64,000 nt of DNA from Thermotogae bacterium (GTDB lineage: Bacteria > Thermotogota > Thermotogae > Petrotogales > Petrotogaceae), in assembly GCA_024233675.1 (NCBI GenBank), contig JACKPH010000005.1, positions 1 through 64,000 on the forward strand, read 5' to 3'. The translations under genes and the position numbers were made by a program. Below are positions 44,034-52,508 of this stretch, piece after piece. Every line of letters starts with the position of its first letter. The first letter of the stretch is position 1. The notes under the pieces were generated by a model. The model ran no database searches, was not told the origin of the DNA, and was given only the letters and a program-made list of their open reading frames with translations.

Positions 44034-44684
44034 GTGAATATAAAAGATGAAATGAATATAATAGAAGAAAAAATTTCAAAATGCGAAAGATGTACTCTTC
44101 ATCTGACCAGAAATAAAACAGTACCCGGAACCGGAAATATAAAAACAGATATAGTTTTTGTAGGTGAGGGGCCGGGTGAGGAAGAGGATAAATCCGGTCT
44201 GCCTTTTGTCGGAAGAGCCGGTGAAATGCTTGATAAACTTTTAAATGAAAATGCAAAATTACAGAGAGAAAATATTTTTATAGCAAATATAGTAAAATGC
44301 AGACCTCCTAAAAACAGAACTCCTAACGAAGAAGAGGTCTTAATGTGCACACCTTATCTCGAGGCTCAGTTAATGCTTTTAAATCCGAAAATTATAGTGG
44401 CTTTGGGCGGAACGGCACTTAAATATTTTACAGGAGAATCAAAAATAACAAAATCAAGAGGTTCTTTTTTTAAATGGTACGGAAATACAAGAATATTTGC
44501 AACTTTTCATCCGAGCTATCTTCTCAGAAGTGACGGGGAATCAGGTCCTGGATCTCCGATATGGCTTGCACAGCTTGATATGTCAGCTATAGGTTTTATG
44601 TACAAAGCACTTGAAAAAAATATTCCTGTAGAAGAAATAGTTAAAAAAGTTGAACTGACTTTGCAAAAGGCCGGTGGAGCATAA
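44034..44684 (+). CDS. Type IV uracil-DNA glycosylase
   Basis: This 216-residue Fe-S enzyme removes uracil from DNA. It has ISKCERCTLHLTRNKTVPG (first two Cys, about 14-17), the active-site motif GEGPGEEEDKSGLPFVGRAG, IANIVKCRPPKNRTP (third Cys), CTPYLEAQL (fourth Cys) and HPSYLLR. The four cysteines and GEGPG fit family 4 UDG. The start is GTG at 44034, five bases after GGGGTG. It ends one base before smc and is probably co-transcribed with it. Confidence 0.94.
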   Translation: MNIKDEMNIIEEKISKCERCTLHLTRNKTVPGTGNIKTDIVFVGEGPGEEEDKSGLPFVGRAGEMLDKLLNENAKLQRENIFIANIVKCRPPKNRTPNEEEVLMCTPYLEAQLMLLNPKIIVALGGTALKYFTGESKITKSRGSFFKWYGNTRIFATFHPSYLLRSDGESGPGSPIWLAQLDMSAIGFMYKALEKNIPVEEIVKKVELTLQKAGGA

Positions 44685-44685
44685 A

Positions 44686-47600
44686 ATGAGACTTAAATCT
44701 TTAGAAATCGAAGGATTTAAGAGTTTTGCAAAAAAAACAAGTTTTAATTTCAACACAAGTCTTATAGCAATAGTAGGTCCTAACGGTTCCGGAAAATCAA
44801 ATATTGTAGATGCTATCAGGTGGCTTCTCGGTGAACAGTCATCAAAACAGATAAGGATTACAGAAAAAGATGATGTTATATTTGCCGGAACGGAAAGCTC
44901 AGGCCCTTCATCATTTGCAAGTGTTACACTCAATATTACCGATGATTACGGAAATGATATAAGCCTTTCAAAAACAGTTGAAAAAAACAATTCCAATAAA
45001 TACATGATTAACGGGAAATCAGCCTCGTTAAAGGATTTTTATTCCGTTTTTAACAACCGTGGTGTCGGAAAACAGTTTTATTCGATAATAAGTCAGGGAC
45101 AGGTAAGCGAAATAGTAAAATCATCTCCTGAAAATCTAAGGGATATAGTTCTTGACAGTGCTGATATAGGTGATTATCTTTCAAAGAAAAAAAATTCACT
45201 TGAAATGCTTTCAAAATCAGAAGAAAACCTCGAAAGACTTAAAGATGTTCTCTACATGATGGATAAAAATATAAAATCACTTTCTAACAGAGCTTCAAGG
45301 GCAAAAAAACATCTTGAATTAAAAAACGAACTTACGGAATTATCTAAAAAGTATTTCGGAGCTAAAAAAATAAAACTTATAGATACTATAGAATCCATAA
45401 GAAAAGAAACAGAAGAACTTGAAAATATCAAAAAATTCTATCTCAGCCAGTCTTTTGATCTTGAAAGAGAATACAGAAGTCTTAAAAATGATATTGAAGA
45501 TGCCGAAAAAGAGCTCGGTGAAAAAAATCAGCTTATAGAAAATTACAATAACCGTCTTAAATCAATAGAAGAGGAAAGAAGTAAAATAAATTCGGAAATA
45601 AATGAAATTAACAGTAAAATTATTTCTACAGACTGGGAAATAAATTCATCAGAAGAAAATCTAAAAAAACTTTCTAACCGTCTCGGCGAAGTAAAAGATT
45701 TAGAATCAAAATACAAAAAAGATTCTGAAGATACACAAAAGATTTTTGATGATCTCACGGAAAAGAAAAACCTTATTGAGGAGAAAATCAGCGAACAGCT
45801 CAAAATTCTTACTGATACCGAACAGGAAATAAAAGACAGGGAAAAAAATCTGAAGTATAACACTTCGGAAAAACTTGATTCTGTTTCTAAAATAAACAGT
45901 TTATCAGAAAGACTTGATTTTCTTAAATCTGAACATGAAAATCTGAAAAATGATATTATTTCCGTTAATAAGAAAATTGAAGAAATCGAAGAAAAACTTA
46001 CTGAAAAAAATAATGAAGAACTATCACTGAGAAAAAAAATAACCGATCTTACCGAAAAATTCGGTGAAATAAAAGCTGAATACGATATTGTAATAAAAGA
46101 ACTCGAAAATCTCAACAGCGAAAAACTTTCTTCGGAAAGAAAAATAAATATGTTCGAAACAGAAATATCAGGGTATGCCGGATACTCGGAAACAATAAAA
46201 TATTTTTTCAGCAATTATAAAGAAGATAAAAATGTAATAGATGTTGTTGCAAATCTTATAAATACAGATGAGCAGTTTGAAGAAGCTATTTCTTCGGCTG
46301 TCGGATATAAACTTCAGAACATAGTTGTAAAAAATTCTTCAAAAGTTTCTGAATATATACATAATATTAAAAAAAATGTATACGGTAAAATAACTTTTTT
46401 ACCGCTTGACCTTATGAAAACAAAAATAAGCATTAAAAATCAGATACTTTCAGAACCCGGATGTATTGATTATCTTATAAATATAGCCCAATTTGATGAT
46501 CAGTACAGAACTGTTATGGAATATGTATTTTCTAACATATTACTCGTAGATGTTATTGAAAATGGTATTGCACTTATAAGAAAAGGGTACAACGGTACGC
46601 TTGTAACTCTTACAGGAGAAATTTTATCAGGTTCCGGTACTATTACAGGCGGTAAAAATAAAAAAGATTACAACAGCGAAATTCTCAAAAGAAAAAGAGA
46701 CCTCGAAACAGAAAAAGAAATTCTTAATGAAATAAATGAAAACATAAAATTTTATATGAAAGAATACACAGCTAAAAAAAATAAACTTGAAAAATTAAAA
46801 ACTTCCATTGAGGAAGAAAAAGAAAATCTCTCTGCACTGCTTATGGAAAAAAACATACATAACAGCAGCTATAAAAACCTTATAAACGAAAAAGCAAAAA
46901 AAGAGACTTCCTTAAAAGACTTAGGAGAAAGACTTGAAAATTATTCAAAAGAAATTAAAAATCTGAATTTAAAATTAAGTCAGCTCCAGCAGAGCATTGA
47001 TACGGATTCAGAGCTTCTTGTTATTTTAAGGGAAAAATATGAAAAATTCACGTTTGAAAACTCATCAGAAAAAGAAAATCTTAATCTTTTAAACAGTAGT
47101 TTAAGTGAAAAAAAAGTAGAATTAAATTACACAAAAGAAAAATATAACAATTTTCACAGAGAAAAAATGGATCTTTTAGAAAGTAATGAAAAAGAACAGT
47201 TCAGACTTTCAAAATTAAAAACATCTTTTTCTTCACTAAAAGAAACTATAGATGAAAAAAGAAAAATTCTTTCTGACTTCGAAACAGAGTATAAAAACAC
47301 TACTTATGAAATAGATAATGTTTTCAAAATGCTTAAAAACAGCAGAAGCGGGAAAATGGAAAAAGCCGAAAAACTCGAAGAACTTGAAAAGAAAAGAACA
47401 AAAACACGCGGAGAAATAAGCGATATAAATTCAAAGATTCAGGGAAATTCTTTTAAGACAGAAAATCTGAATCATGAAATAAACTTTCTTACCGAAAGAG
47501 CAAAAACTTTTGATGTTTTACAGGAAGAATTTATTTTGGAAAAAACAGAAGATTCAGAAATAGAAAGATATGAAATAAGAATAGAAGATATTGAAAAAAA

Positions 47601-48219
47601 TCTGAAAAATCTCGGTTCTGTTGATCTGACCGTTATAGAAGAATACGACAAAGTAAAATCCGAATTTGATGAAAAAAATACGGAAAAAGATGATATACTG
47701 TTATCGATAAATTCACTTAAAGAAACTATAAGAGAACTTGATGATACAGCGGAGGAAAAATTTACGGAATTTTTTACACTTTTAAATAACTCTTTTAAAG
47801 AATATATAACAGCACTTTTCGCAAACGGTTACGGAGAACTCAGGCTTGAAGGAGAAGGAAAAAATTTTGAAAAAGGTATAGTACTTTCCGTAAAAAAATC
47901 AGGAAGAAATTTTCAGAAACTTTCACTTTTTTCCGGAGGGGAAAAAGCTCTTATAGCTACTGCTTTTCTTTTCGCACTAATGGATCTCAATCCGAGCCCT
48001 TTTTATATACTTGATGAAATAGATGCTCCGCTTGATGATATAAATGCAGGAAAAATAGCCAGACTTATAAAATCAAATGCCGATAAATCACAGTTTCTTG
48101 TAATAACCCACAATAAACTCATGATGGAAATAGGCGAAACATTTTACGGCATTACAATGAAAAAAGGTATAACTTACGTTGTTCCGGTTGATTTTAAGGA
48201 ACTTGAAGTTACTGAATAA
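44686..48219 (+). CDS. smc: Chromosome segregation ATPase SMC
   Basis: This 1177-residue protein has the head-coil-hinge-coil-head layout. Walker A GPNGSGKSN is at 31-39, the N-terminal coil is at about 165-490, the hinge about 495-660 (with GYKLQNIVV and GSGTITGGK), the C-terminal coil about 665-1010, the signature LFSGGEKALIATA near 1085 and Walker B YILDEIDAPLDD near 1110. The start ATG 44686 follows GGTGGAG. The chain is complete and of normal length. Its partners ScpA and ScpB are not in the window. Confidence 0.97.
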   Translation: MRLKSLEIEGFKSFAKKTSFNFNTSLIAIVGPNGSGKSNIVDAIRWLLGEQSSKQIRITEKDDVIFAGTESSGPSSFASVTLNITDDYGNDISLSKTVEKNNSNKYMINGKSASLKDFYSVFNNRGVGKQFYSIISQGQVSEIVKSSPENLRDIVLDSADIGDYLSKKKNSLEMLSKSEENLERLKDVLYMMDKNIKSLSNRASRAKKHLELKNELTELSKKYFGAKKIKLIDTIESIRKETEELENIKKFYLSQSFDLEREYRSLKNDIEDAEKELGEKNQLIENYNNRLKSIEEERSKINSEINEINSKIISTDWEINSSEENLKKLSNRLGEVKDLESKYKKDSEDTQKIFDDLTEKKNLIEEKISEQLKILTDTEQEIKDREKNLKYNTSEKLDSVSKINSLSERLDFLKSEHENLKNDIISVNKKIEEIEEKLTEKNNEELSLRKKITDLTEKFGEIKAEYDIVIKELENLNSEKLSSERKINMFETEISGYAGYSETIKYFFSNYKEDKNVIDVVANLINTDEQFEEAISSAVGYKLQNIVVKNSSKVSEYIHNIKKNVYGKITFLPLDLMKTKISIKNQILSEPGCIDYLINIAQFDDQYRTVMEYVFSNILLVDVIENGIALIRKGYNGTLVTLTGEILSGSGTITGGKNKKDYNSEILKRKRDLETEKEILNEINENIKFYMKEYTAKKNKLEKLKTSIEEEKENLSALLMEKNIHNSSYKNLINEKAKKETSLKDLGERLENYSKEIKNLNLKLSQLQQSIDTDSELLVILREKYEKFTFENSSEKENLNLLNSSLSEKKVELNYTKEKYNNFHREKMDLLESNEKEQFRLSKLKTSFSSLKETIDEKRKILSDFETEYKNTTYEIDNVFKMLKNSRSGKMEKAEKLEELEKKRTKTRGEISDINSKIQGNSFKTENLNHEINFLTERAKTFDVLQEEFILEKTEDSEIERYEIRIEDIEKNLKNLGSVDLTVIEEYDKVKSEFDEKNTEKDDILLSINSLKETIRELDDTAEEKFTEFFTLLNNSFKEYITALFANGYGELRLEGEGKNFEKGIVLSVKKSGRNFQKLSLFSGGEKALIATAFLFALMDLNPSPFYILDEIDAPLDDINAGKIARLIKSNADKSQFLVITHNKLMMEIGETFYGITMKKGITYVVPVDFKELEVTE

Positions 48220-48307
48220 ATCTTTTATCTTTAATACTATTGTAGTATAATTTATCAGTATAATATTAATAATTTCTGAAAAAATTAACATAAAAAGGAG
48301 GTATAAT

Positions 48308-49057
48308 ATGGGTTTTATATATTCTTCATATGTAAAAATAGCCAATAAAGATATGGAGGAAAAAATTAACTCTTTATTATCCGAAAACGGCATTGAAATC
48401 GAACACGATGATATCTTTAATTCAGATTTTGCAATTGTTGATCAGCAGCTTAGTTTTTCATTTCCGCATGTTGTTGTAACTAATTCTGTTTCTGATTTAA
48501 ATACTGCAAATATGCTGAAAAATGAAACTATTGATTTTGTTCTTCCGGACTTTGATGATAACTTAATACAGACAAAAATACAGAATTCAATTTATTTTGT
48601 AAATGCAAGAGGAAGCAGAGGCGCATTTAAACAGAGACTCATAAAAGAACTTGAAAAAATACAGAGAAGCAGCGGTTCTTTTTCTATAGCAATGATTTCA
48701 ATAATGAATTTTTACGAACATGAAAAATATCTTTCAAATCTTTCAATTGATGATTTATCAAAAGAAACTTACAAAATGATAAAAATGGCAATAAGAAAAT
48801 CTGATGAAATAATGAAAATATCAAGAAAAGAATTCGGAATACTTCTTCCGTACACAGAATTAAGAAATGCTGAAATAGCATGTGAAAGAATTAAAAGAAG
48901 AGCCGTAAAAATTGAATCTTCTTCAAGAGAAGTTAAACTTGCTTTTGGTATAACAGAAGTTGTTAATCCCAACGAAGATATACAGATAATACTTGAAAGA
49001 CTTAAAAAAGCTCTGTATATGTCTGAGGGAAATAACGGCGAAATATCTTATATGTAG
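48308..49057 (+). CDS. Degenerate GGDEF-domain protein
   Basis: This 249-residue protein has an N-terminal alpha/beta region (about 1-95) that may be a degenerate receiver domain and a C-terminal nucleotidyl-cyclase fold (about 115-249). Where GGDEF is expected it reads SRKEFGILLP, and the usual Asp/Glu metal residues are not evident. The flanking secondary structure is retained (AEIACERIKRR, LAFGITEV, LKKALYMSEGNNGEI). It is therefore unlikely to make c-di-GMP but may bind a nucleotide or act as a scaffold. It has AAGGAGG before ATG 48308 and lies 88 bp after smc. Confidence 0.7.
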   Translation: MGFIYSSYVKIANKDMEEKINSLLSENGIEIEHDDIFNSDFAIVDQQLSFSFPHVVVTNSVSDLNTANMLKNETIDFVLPDFDDNLIQTKIQNSIYFVNARGSRGAFKQRLIKELEKIQRSSGSFSIAMISIMNFYEHEKYLSNLSIDDLSKETYKMIKMAIRKSDEIMKISRKEFGILLPYTELRNAEIACERIKRRAVKIESSSREVKLAFGITEVVNPNEDIQIILERLKKALYMSEGNNGEISYM

Positions 49058-49065
49058 GTGATAAT

Positions 49066-49680
49066 GTGTTTGCTTTAAATTTATTTTTATCTCATTTTAT
49101 TTCAGACTATGCATTTTCAAATGTTTACTCGGAAAAATTTCTTTCAAGGGAAAATTATTATAAACATTTAATATGGGTAGTACTTGTTTTTCTCGGAATA
49201 TCATATGATTTTGTACTGAGCGGAACTTTTATTCTCATATTACTGGGAATAGGTCTGCACGTATTATCTGATTTTTACAGAATGAAAAAAGGTTCAACTT
49301 TCATTTCTGAAACTGTTGTAATGGCTGTATTTTTTATAATATCATTACTATCAAAAAATTTATTTTCCGGTTCATATATAACAGGATATTTTCAGTTTTA
49401 TCTTGTAGGGATGATACTTGCAACAAGTTTTCTGAGTTATATATTCAGATTTTTAAACATTATTCCCAGAGAAAGAAAAGATACAACAGGTGCTACAGAA
49501 AGACTTGTTATCTATATATTTGCAACTGTTTCACCTTTAAAAATACAACTGACACTTATAGCAGTAGCATTAGGATTTGCCTATAAATTTTTTATTGAAA
49601 AAAACAGGTCGAAAGAATTATTTTTATCTCCCGTACTCGGTATTGCAATATCCTTTCTATGGAATCTTATAATAATATAG
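49066..49680 (+). CDS. DUF3307-like integral membrane protein
   Basis: This 204-residue protein with about six hydrophobic segments has the DUF3307-like start LFLSHFISDYAFSN and a GLHVLSDF motif; both contain the His-x-x-x-Asp or His-x-x-Ser-Asp pattern of the family. The GTG start at 49066 follows AGGTGAT and lies 8 bp after the GGDEF-like gene. The function is unknown. The family call is from motif memory. Confidence 0.65.
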   Translation: MFALNLFLSHFISDYAFSNVYSEKFLSRENYYKHLIWVVLVFLGISYDFVLSGTFILILLGIGLHVLSDFYRMKKGSTFISETVVMAVFFIISLLSKNLFSGSYITGYFQFYLVGMILATSFLSYIFRFLNIIPRERKDTTGATERLVIYIFATVSPLKIQLTLIAVALGFAYKFFIEKNRSKELFLSPVLGIAISFLWNLIII

Positions 49681-49687
49681 GTGCTTT

Positions 49688-50620
49688 ATGGACAGAGAAA
49701 GAGATGTTTATTACTGGCAGGAAAGAAGCGATATAGATATTCTCGGATATGAATGGAAAGAACATATTATATTCAAAATAATAGATAAAGAAGGATTCTC
49801 CGGAATCGGTGCGGCAACGCCTGATGAATTATACGGAGAAACTTTTAAAACATCTATGGCAATAGTTGAATCTCTGAGAAGGCTTACCGAAAAATTTTAT
49901 AATTTATCTTTTCTTGAGGATTTCGATGATTTAATGGAAAAAACGGTAAAAAAAGATATGGCGGCAAAATGTGCTGTTTCCCTTGCCGTATGTGATTATA
50001 TGACTGGAAAAAAAGGGCTTGATATAACTGATATACTTTTCCCCACAAGAAAAATAAAACAGTATTCTTTCAAAAAAATAATAGTAAAAAAAGAAACGGA
50101 TTTATCAAAATATAATTTAAAAAATGAAAAAATTAAATTTGAAATTTTTGAAGAAGAAGATATTGATTTTATAACTGATTTTATAAATAAATTTGAATCA
50201 GACTGTAAGATAATAGATTTTCGTGCTTCCTTCGATACATTTGATGTAAAACATATATTAAAAAAATGTGATAAAAACAATATATTTGCAATAGAGCAGC
50301 CTTCAAAAAGAGGTCATGAAAAAAATTCCGAAATATTTAAAAATTCATACAATATATACTGGGATGAATCAGTTGAAAACACCGAAGATATCATAAGACT
50401 TTCAAAACTGTCTTCAGGATACATAACAGATATAACGAAATTCGGAGGAATTCTGGGAATTTATAAAGCATTTACCTTAATTCAGTCCTACGGAAAAGAC
50501 AGCATTATTTCAACAAGAATAGAACATCCCGAAAACATAAAATGGACAAAAAAAATATCAAGATCTTTTGGTATAACTGATACAGATATAGAAAAATATA
50601 TACTGAAGACTTCAAAATAA
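49688..50620 (+). CDS. Enolase-superfamily protein, divergent dipeptide-epimerase/muconate-cyclase type
   Basis: This 310-residue protein has an N-terminal capping domain (about 1-100) and a shortened barrel. Candidate catalytic residues remain in order: Lys in EKIKFEIF (about 155), Asp in IIDFRASF, Glu in AIEQPSK, Asp in YWDESV, and Lys in ITKFGGILG. This pattern fits the mandelate-racemase/OSBS/dipeptide-epimerase group, and L-Ala-D/L-Glu epimerase is the best-known Thermotoga member. The chain is shorter than the usual 345 residues. The substrate cannot be told. It starts 7 bp after the DUF3307 gene. Confidence 0.7.
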   Translation: MDRERDVYYWQERSDIDILGYEWKEHIIFKIIDKEGFSGIGAATPDELYGETFKTSMAIVESLRRLTEKFYNLSFLEDFDDLMEKTVKKDMAAKCAVSLAVCDYMTGKKGLDITDILFPTRKIKQYSFKKIIVKKETDLSKYNLKNEKIKFEIFEEEDIDFITDFINKFESDCKIIDFRASFDTFDVKHILKKCDKNNIFAIEQPSKRGHEKNSEIFKNSYNIYWDESVENTEDIIRLSKLSSGYITDITKFGGILGIYKAFTLIQSYGKDSIISTRIEHPENIKWTKKISRSFGITDTDIEKYILKTSK

Positions 50621-50633
50621 AGGAGAGATTATT

Positions 50634-51725
50634 TTGAAAGTAAAAATAAAATCTGTTAATAAAAAAAATGACTATTACATAACAGAAATATATACAGAAT
50701 CTTTTTACCCGGACGGAAAAGGCGGACAGCTCGGTGACAGAGGTTTTATAGGAAACTCTGAAATAAAAGAAGTTATTTCAGCTGATAAACTAATTCTTTC
50801 CGCTGAACTGGAAACAGATAAAGAATACGATTTTAATGAAGATACAGAAAGAAAAGAAGATATATCCGTACAGCACACGGCACAGCATGTCCTTTCGGCA
50901 GTACTTAACGACAGATATAATGCATATACCGAAAGTTTCAGAATGTCAGAAAATTATTCAACCATAGATATTAACAAAGAAGTTACCGATGAAGAATTAA
51001 AAAATACAGAAAAAATAATTTTTGAATTAATACAAAAAAATATACCTGTAAATGAATTGACTGCCGAAAAAGAAGAAGCTGTAAAATTACATCTGAGAAA
51101 ACCTATAAGTGACAAAGTAACAGGTAAAGTACGTATAATAGAAATACCGGGAATTGATATAAGTGCATGCGGAGGCTATCATGTAAAAAATATATCTCAG
51201 CTCAGTATTGTAAAAACAATAAAAAAAGAACGTGTCAAAGGCGGACTCACAAGAATATATTTTCTTGCCGGAAAAAGAGCACTTGATGATTATGATAAAA
51301 AAACACATGTATTTTCACAGCTTTCATTACTTCTATCATGTCCCACTGAAGAAATATATGAAAAATCAGCAGAGCTTAATGAAAAATTTATCGCTATTAA
51401 AAATGAAAATAAAAAGCTTACAGAAAATATATGTTATCTTATAGGAAAAAATCCGGATGAATATATAAAAGAAAAAAATATATTATTTTATCCTGAAGAT
51501 GATGATGTAGCAAAAAATTTATTCAGATTTACCGATCTGAATAAATATATTCTGATAACTTTCTCAGGAGGAAGCTACAGTATTTTTTCAGAAAAATATG
51601 ATCTTACCGGAATTCTTAATAAACTGAAATCGGAATACTCTGTTAAAGGCGGAGGAAACAAATCAAGAATAAATATAAAAGGTGAAATAACTCCGGAAAT
51701 TCTTTTTGAAGCTATAAAAAAATAA
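50634..51725 (+). CDS. AlaX-like alanyl-tRNA editing protein with C-terminal DHHA1-like domain
   Basis: This 363-residue protein has the alanyl/threonyl-tRNA-synthetase editing fold: TESFYPDGKGGQLGDRG (about 21-37), zinc motif QHTAQHVLSAVL (HxxxH, about 79-90) and ACGGYH (CxxxH, near 180). The C-terminal half has a coil and a DHHA1-like ending VKGGGNKSRINIKG. It lacks the aminoacylation domain and should deacylate mischarged tRNA-Ala in trans. The start is TTG 50634 with AAGGAGAG upstream. It ends in a terminator shared with a convergent gene. Confidence 0.87.
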   Translation: MKVKIKSVNKKNDYYITEIYTESFYPDGKGGQLGDRGFIGNSEIKEVISADKLILSAELETDKEYDFNEDTERKEDISVQHTAQHVLSAVLNDRYNAYTESFRMSENYSTIDINKEVTDEELKNTEKIIFELIQKNIPVNELTAEKEEAVKLHLRKPISDKVTGKVRIIEIPGIDISACGGYHVKNISQLSIVKTIKKERVKGGLTRIYFLAGKRALDDYDKKTHVFSQLSLLLSCPTEEIYEKSAELNEKFIAIKNENKKLTENICYLIGKNPDEYIKEKNILFYPEDDDVAKNLFRFTDLNKYILITFSGGSYSIFSEKYDLTGILNKLKSEYSVKGGGNKSRINIKGEITPEILFEAIKK

Positions 51726-51744
51726 CCCTTAAGGGTTATTTTTT
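51717..51744. terminator. Bidirectional intrinsic terminator
   Basis: A 12 bp stem (AAAAAATAACCC / GGGTTATTTTTT) with loop TTAA between convergent genes. It is almost the same as the one at 8666. Confidence 0.9.
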
Positions 51745-52121
51745 ATAATTTCAAACAAATTGCCGTTTATATCAACAGAACTTTTATTATTATTAATTAC
51801 TCCGTCATATATTTCCTGATAATTATCCAAAAGATCAAGATTGATAAATATACTGTCTTTAGCAAAAGAGCTTACTGCTCTGTAATAACTCTGATAATCA
51901 TTCTTATCATCTCTGTTAAGGAATATTTTCAGATTATTTTTATTTTTTATACTATCATAAACATATAAAGTTTCATTGCTAACAACTAAAGAAACATCAA
52001 TATTTCTTTCCATGAAAAATTCTGTTATTTCTTTAATTTTTTCTCCGTTAATAAAATTTTTTATATACTTTTCAGTTTCCCCCACAAAACTAAACATAAA
52101 AACTATAATATTTCTGATCAT
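51729..52121 (-). CDS. Hypothetical protein, 130 residues
   Basis: I do not recognise this protein. The N terminus is hydrophobic for only about 14 residues, and the rest is a polar alpha/beta mix with SLVVSNETLYVYDS and DSIFINLDLLDNYQEIYDGVI. It has no cysteines. The ATG has GGGGAGG eight bases upstream. The gene stands alone, convergent with the AlaX-like gene and divergent from the riboswitch-permease gene. Its good start site and own terminator support a real gene. Confidence 0.6.
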   Translation of the reverse strand: MIRNIIVFMFSFVGETEKYIKNFINGEKIKEITEFFMERNIDVSLVVSNETLYVYDSIKNKNNLKIFLNRDDKNDYQSYYRAVSSFAKDSIFINLDLLDNYQEIYDGVINNNKSSVDINGNLFEIIKNNP

Positions 52122-52354
52122 AAAAATACCTCCCCTATATATATTTTAACTTTAAAGCAAAATTATTAATATTCAATTAATATTATAGCATAAATTTAAT
52201 ATTTTTTCAGTTATACAATTATTTTTTTACCGGTAAAAAAATTTTTTCAAAGTACTTTTTATAAATTAATTTTTATGTTACATACGTTTAATTTAAAATA
52301 ATATATTTTTTTGTTAAAATACTTTTGTAATTAAAATTAAATAATAGTACTATA

Positions 52355-52428
52355 CTTCCTGTATAATCTCAAAAATATGGTTTGAGAGTTTCTACCGGCA
52401 ACCGTAAACTGCCTGGCTATGGGGAGGG
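52355..52428 (+). ncRNA. Purine (guanine-type) riboswitch aptamer
   Basis: The three-helix purine aptamer is plain: P1 CTTCCTGT (52355-52362) with ATGGGGAG, P2 CTCAAA/TTTGAG, J2/3 with GTTTCTAC, P3 CCGGCA/TGCCTGG, and J3/1 reading GGCTATG. The base matching position 74 of the Bacillus xpt aptamer is C, which selects guanine or hypoxanthine over adenine. It lies about 80 bp before the purine permease. The 233 bp between this aptamer and the gene ending at 52121 is AT-rich, and I see no confident promoter there, although one is needed. Confidence 0.95.
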
Positions 52429-52441
52429 GGTTTTGTTTTTT

Positions 52442-52485
52442 ATAATCCTCTTCCTTAATATTTAAGGAAGAGGATTATTATTTTT
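52442..52485 (+). terminator. Riboswitch expression-platform terminator
   Basis: A perfect 17 bp stem (52442-52458 with 52462-52478, loop TAT) is followed by ATTTTTAT. Its 5' arm (TCCTCTTCCTT) can instead pair with GGGGAGGGGG at 52421-52430, which holds the P1 3' strand. Purine binding should stabilise P1, free the terminator arm and stop transcription. Confidence 0.9.
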
Positions 52486-52508
52486 ATAACATAAGGGAGG
52501 AGTATTCT

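Noticed and set aside
45543..46214. 223-codon open frame on the minus strand opposite smc
   Set aside because: Its Ser/Phe-rich product is the mirror of the Glu/Lys-rich coiled coil of SMC. No ribosome site or family likeness.
48240..48264. TTGTAG ... TATAAT as promoter before the GGDEF-like gene
   Set aside because: The spacer is only 13 bp. A weak hairpin lies there too, but it has no T tract, so I call neither a promoter nor a terminator.
52325..52353. TTGTAA-17-TACTAT as the riboswitch promoter
   Set aside because: Transcription would start inside the P1 5' strand of the aptamer, so it cannot be the promoter in this form.
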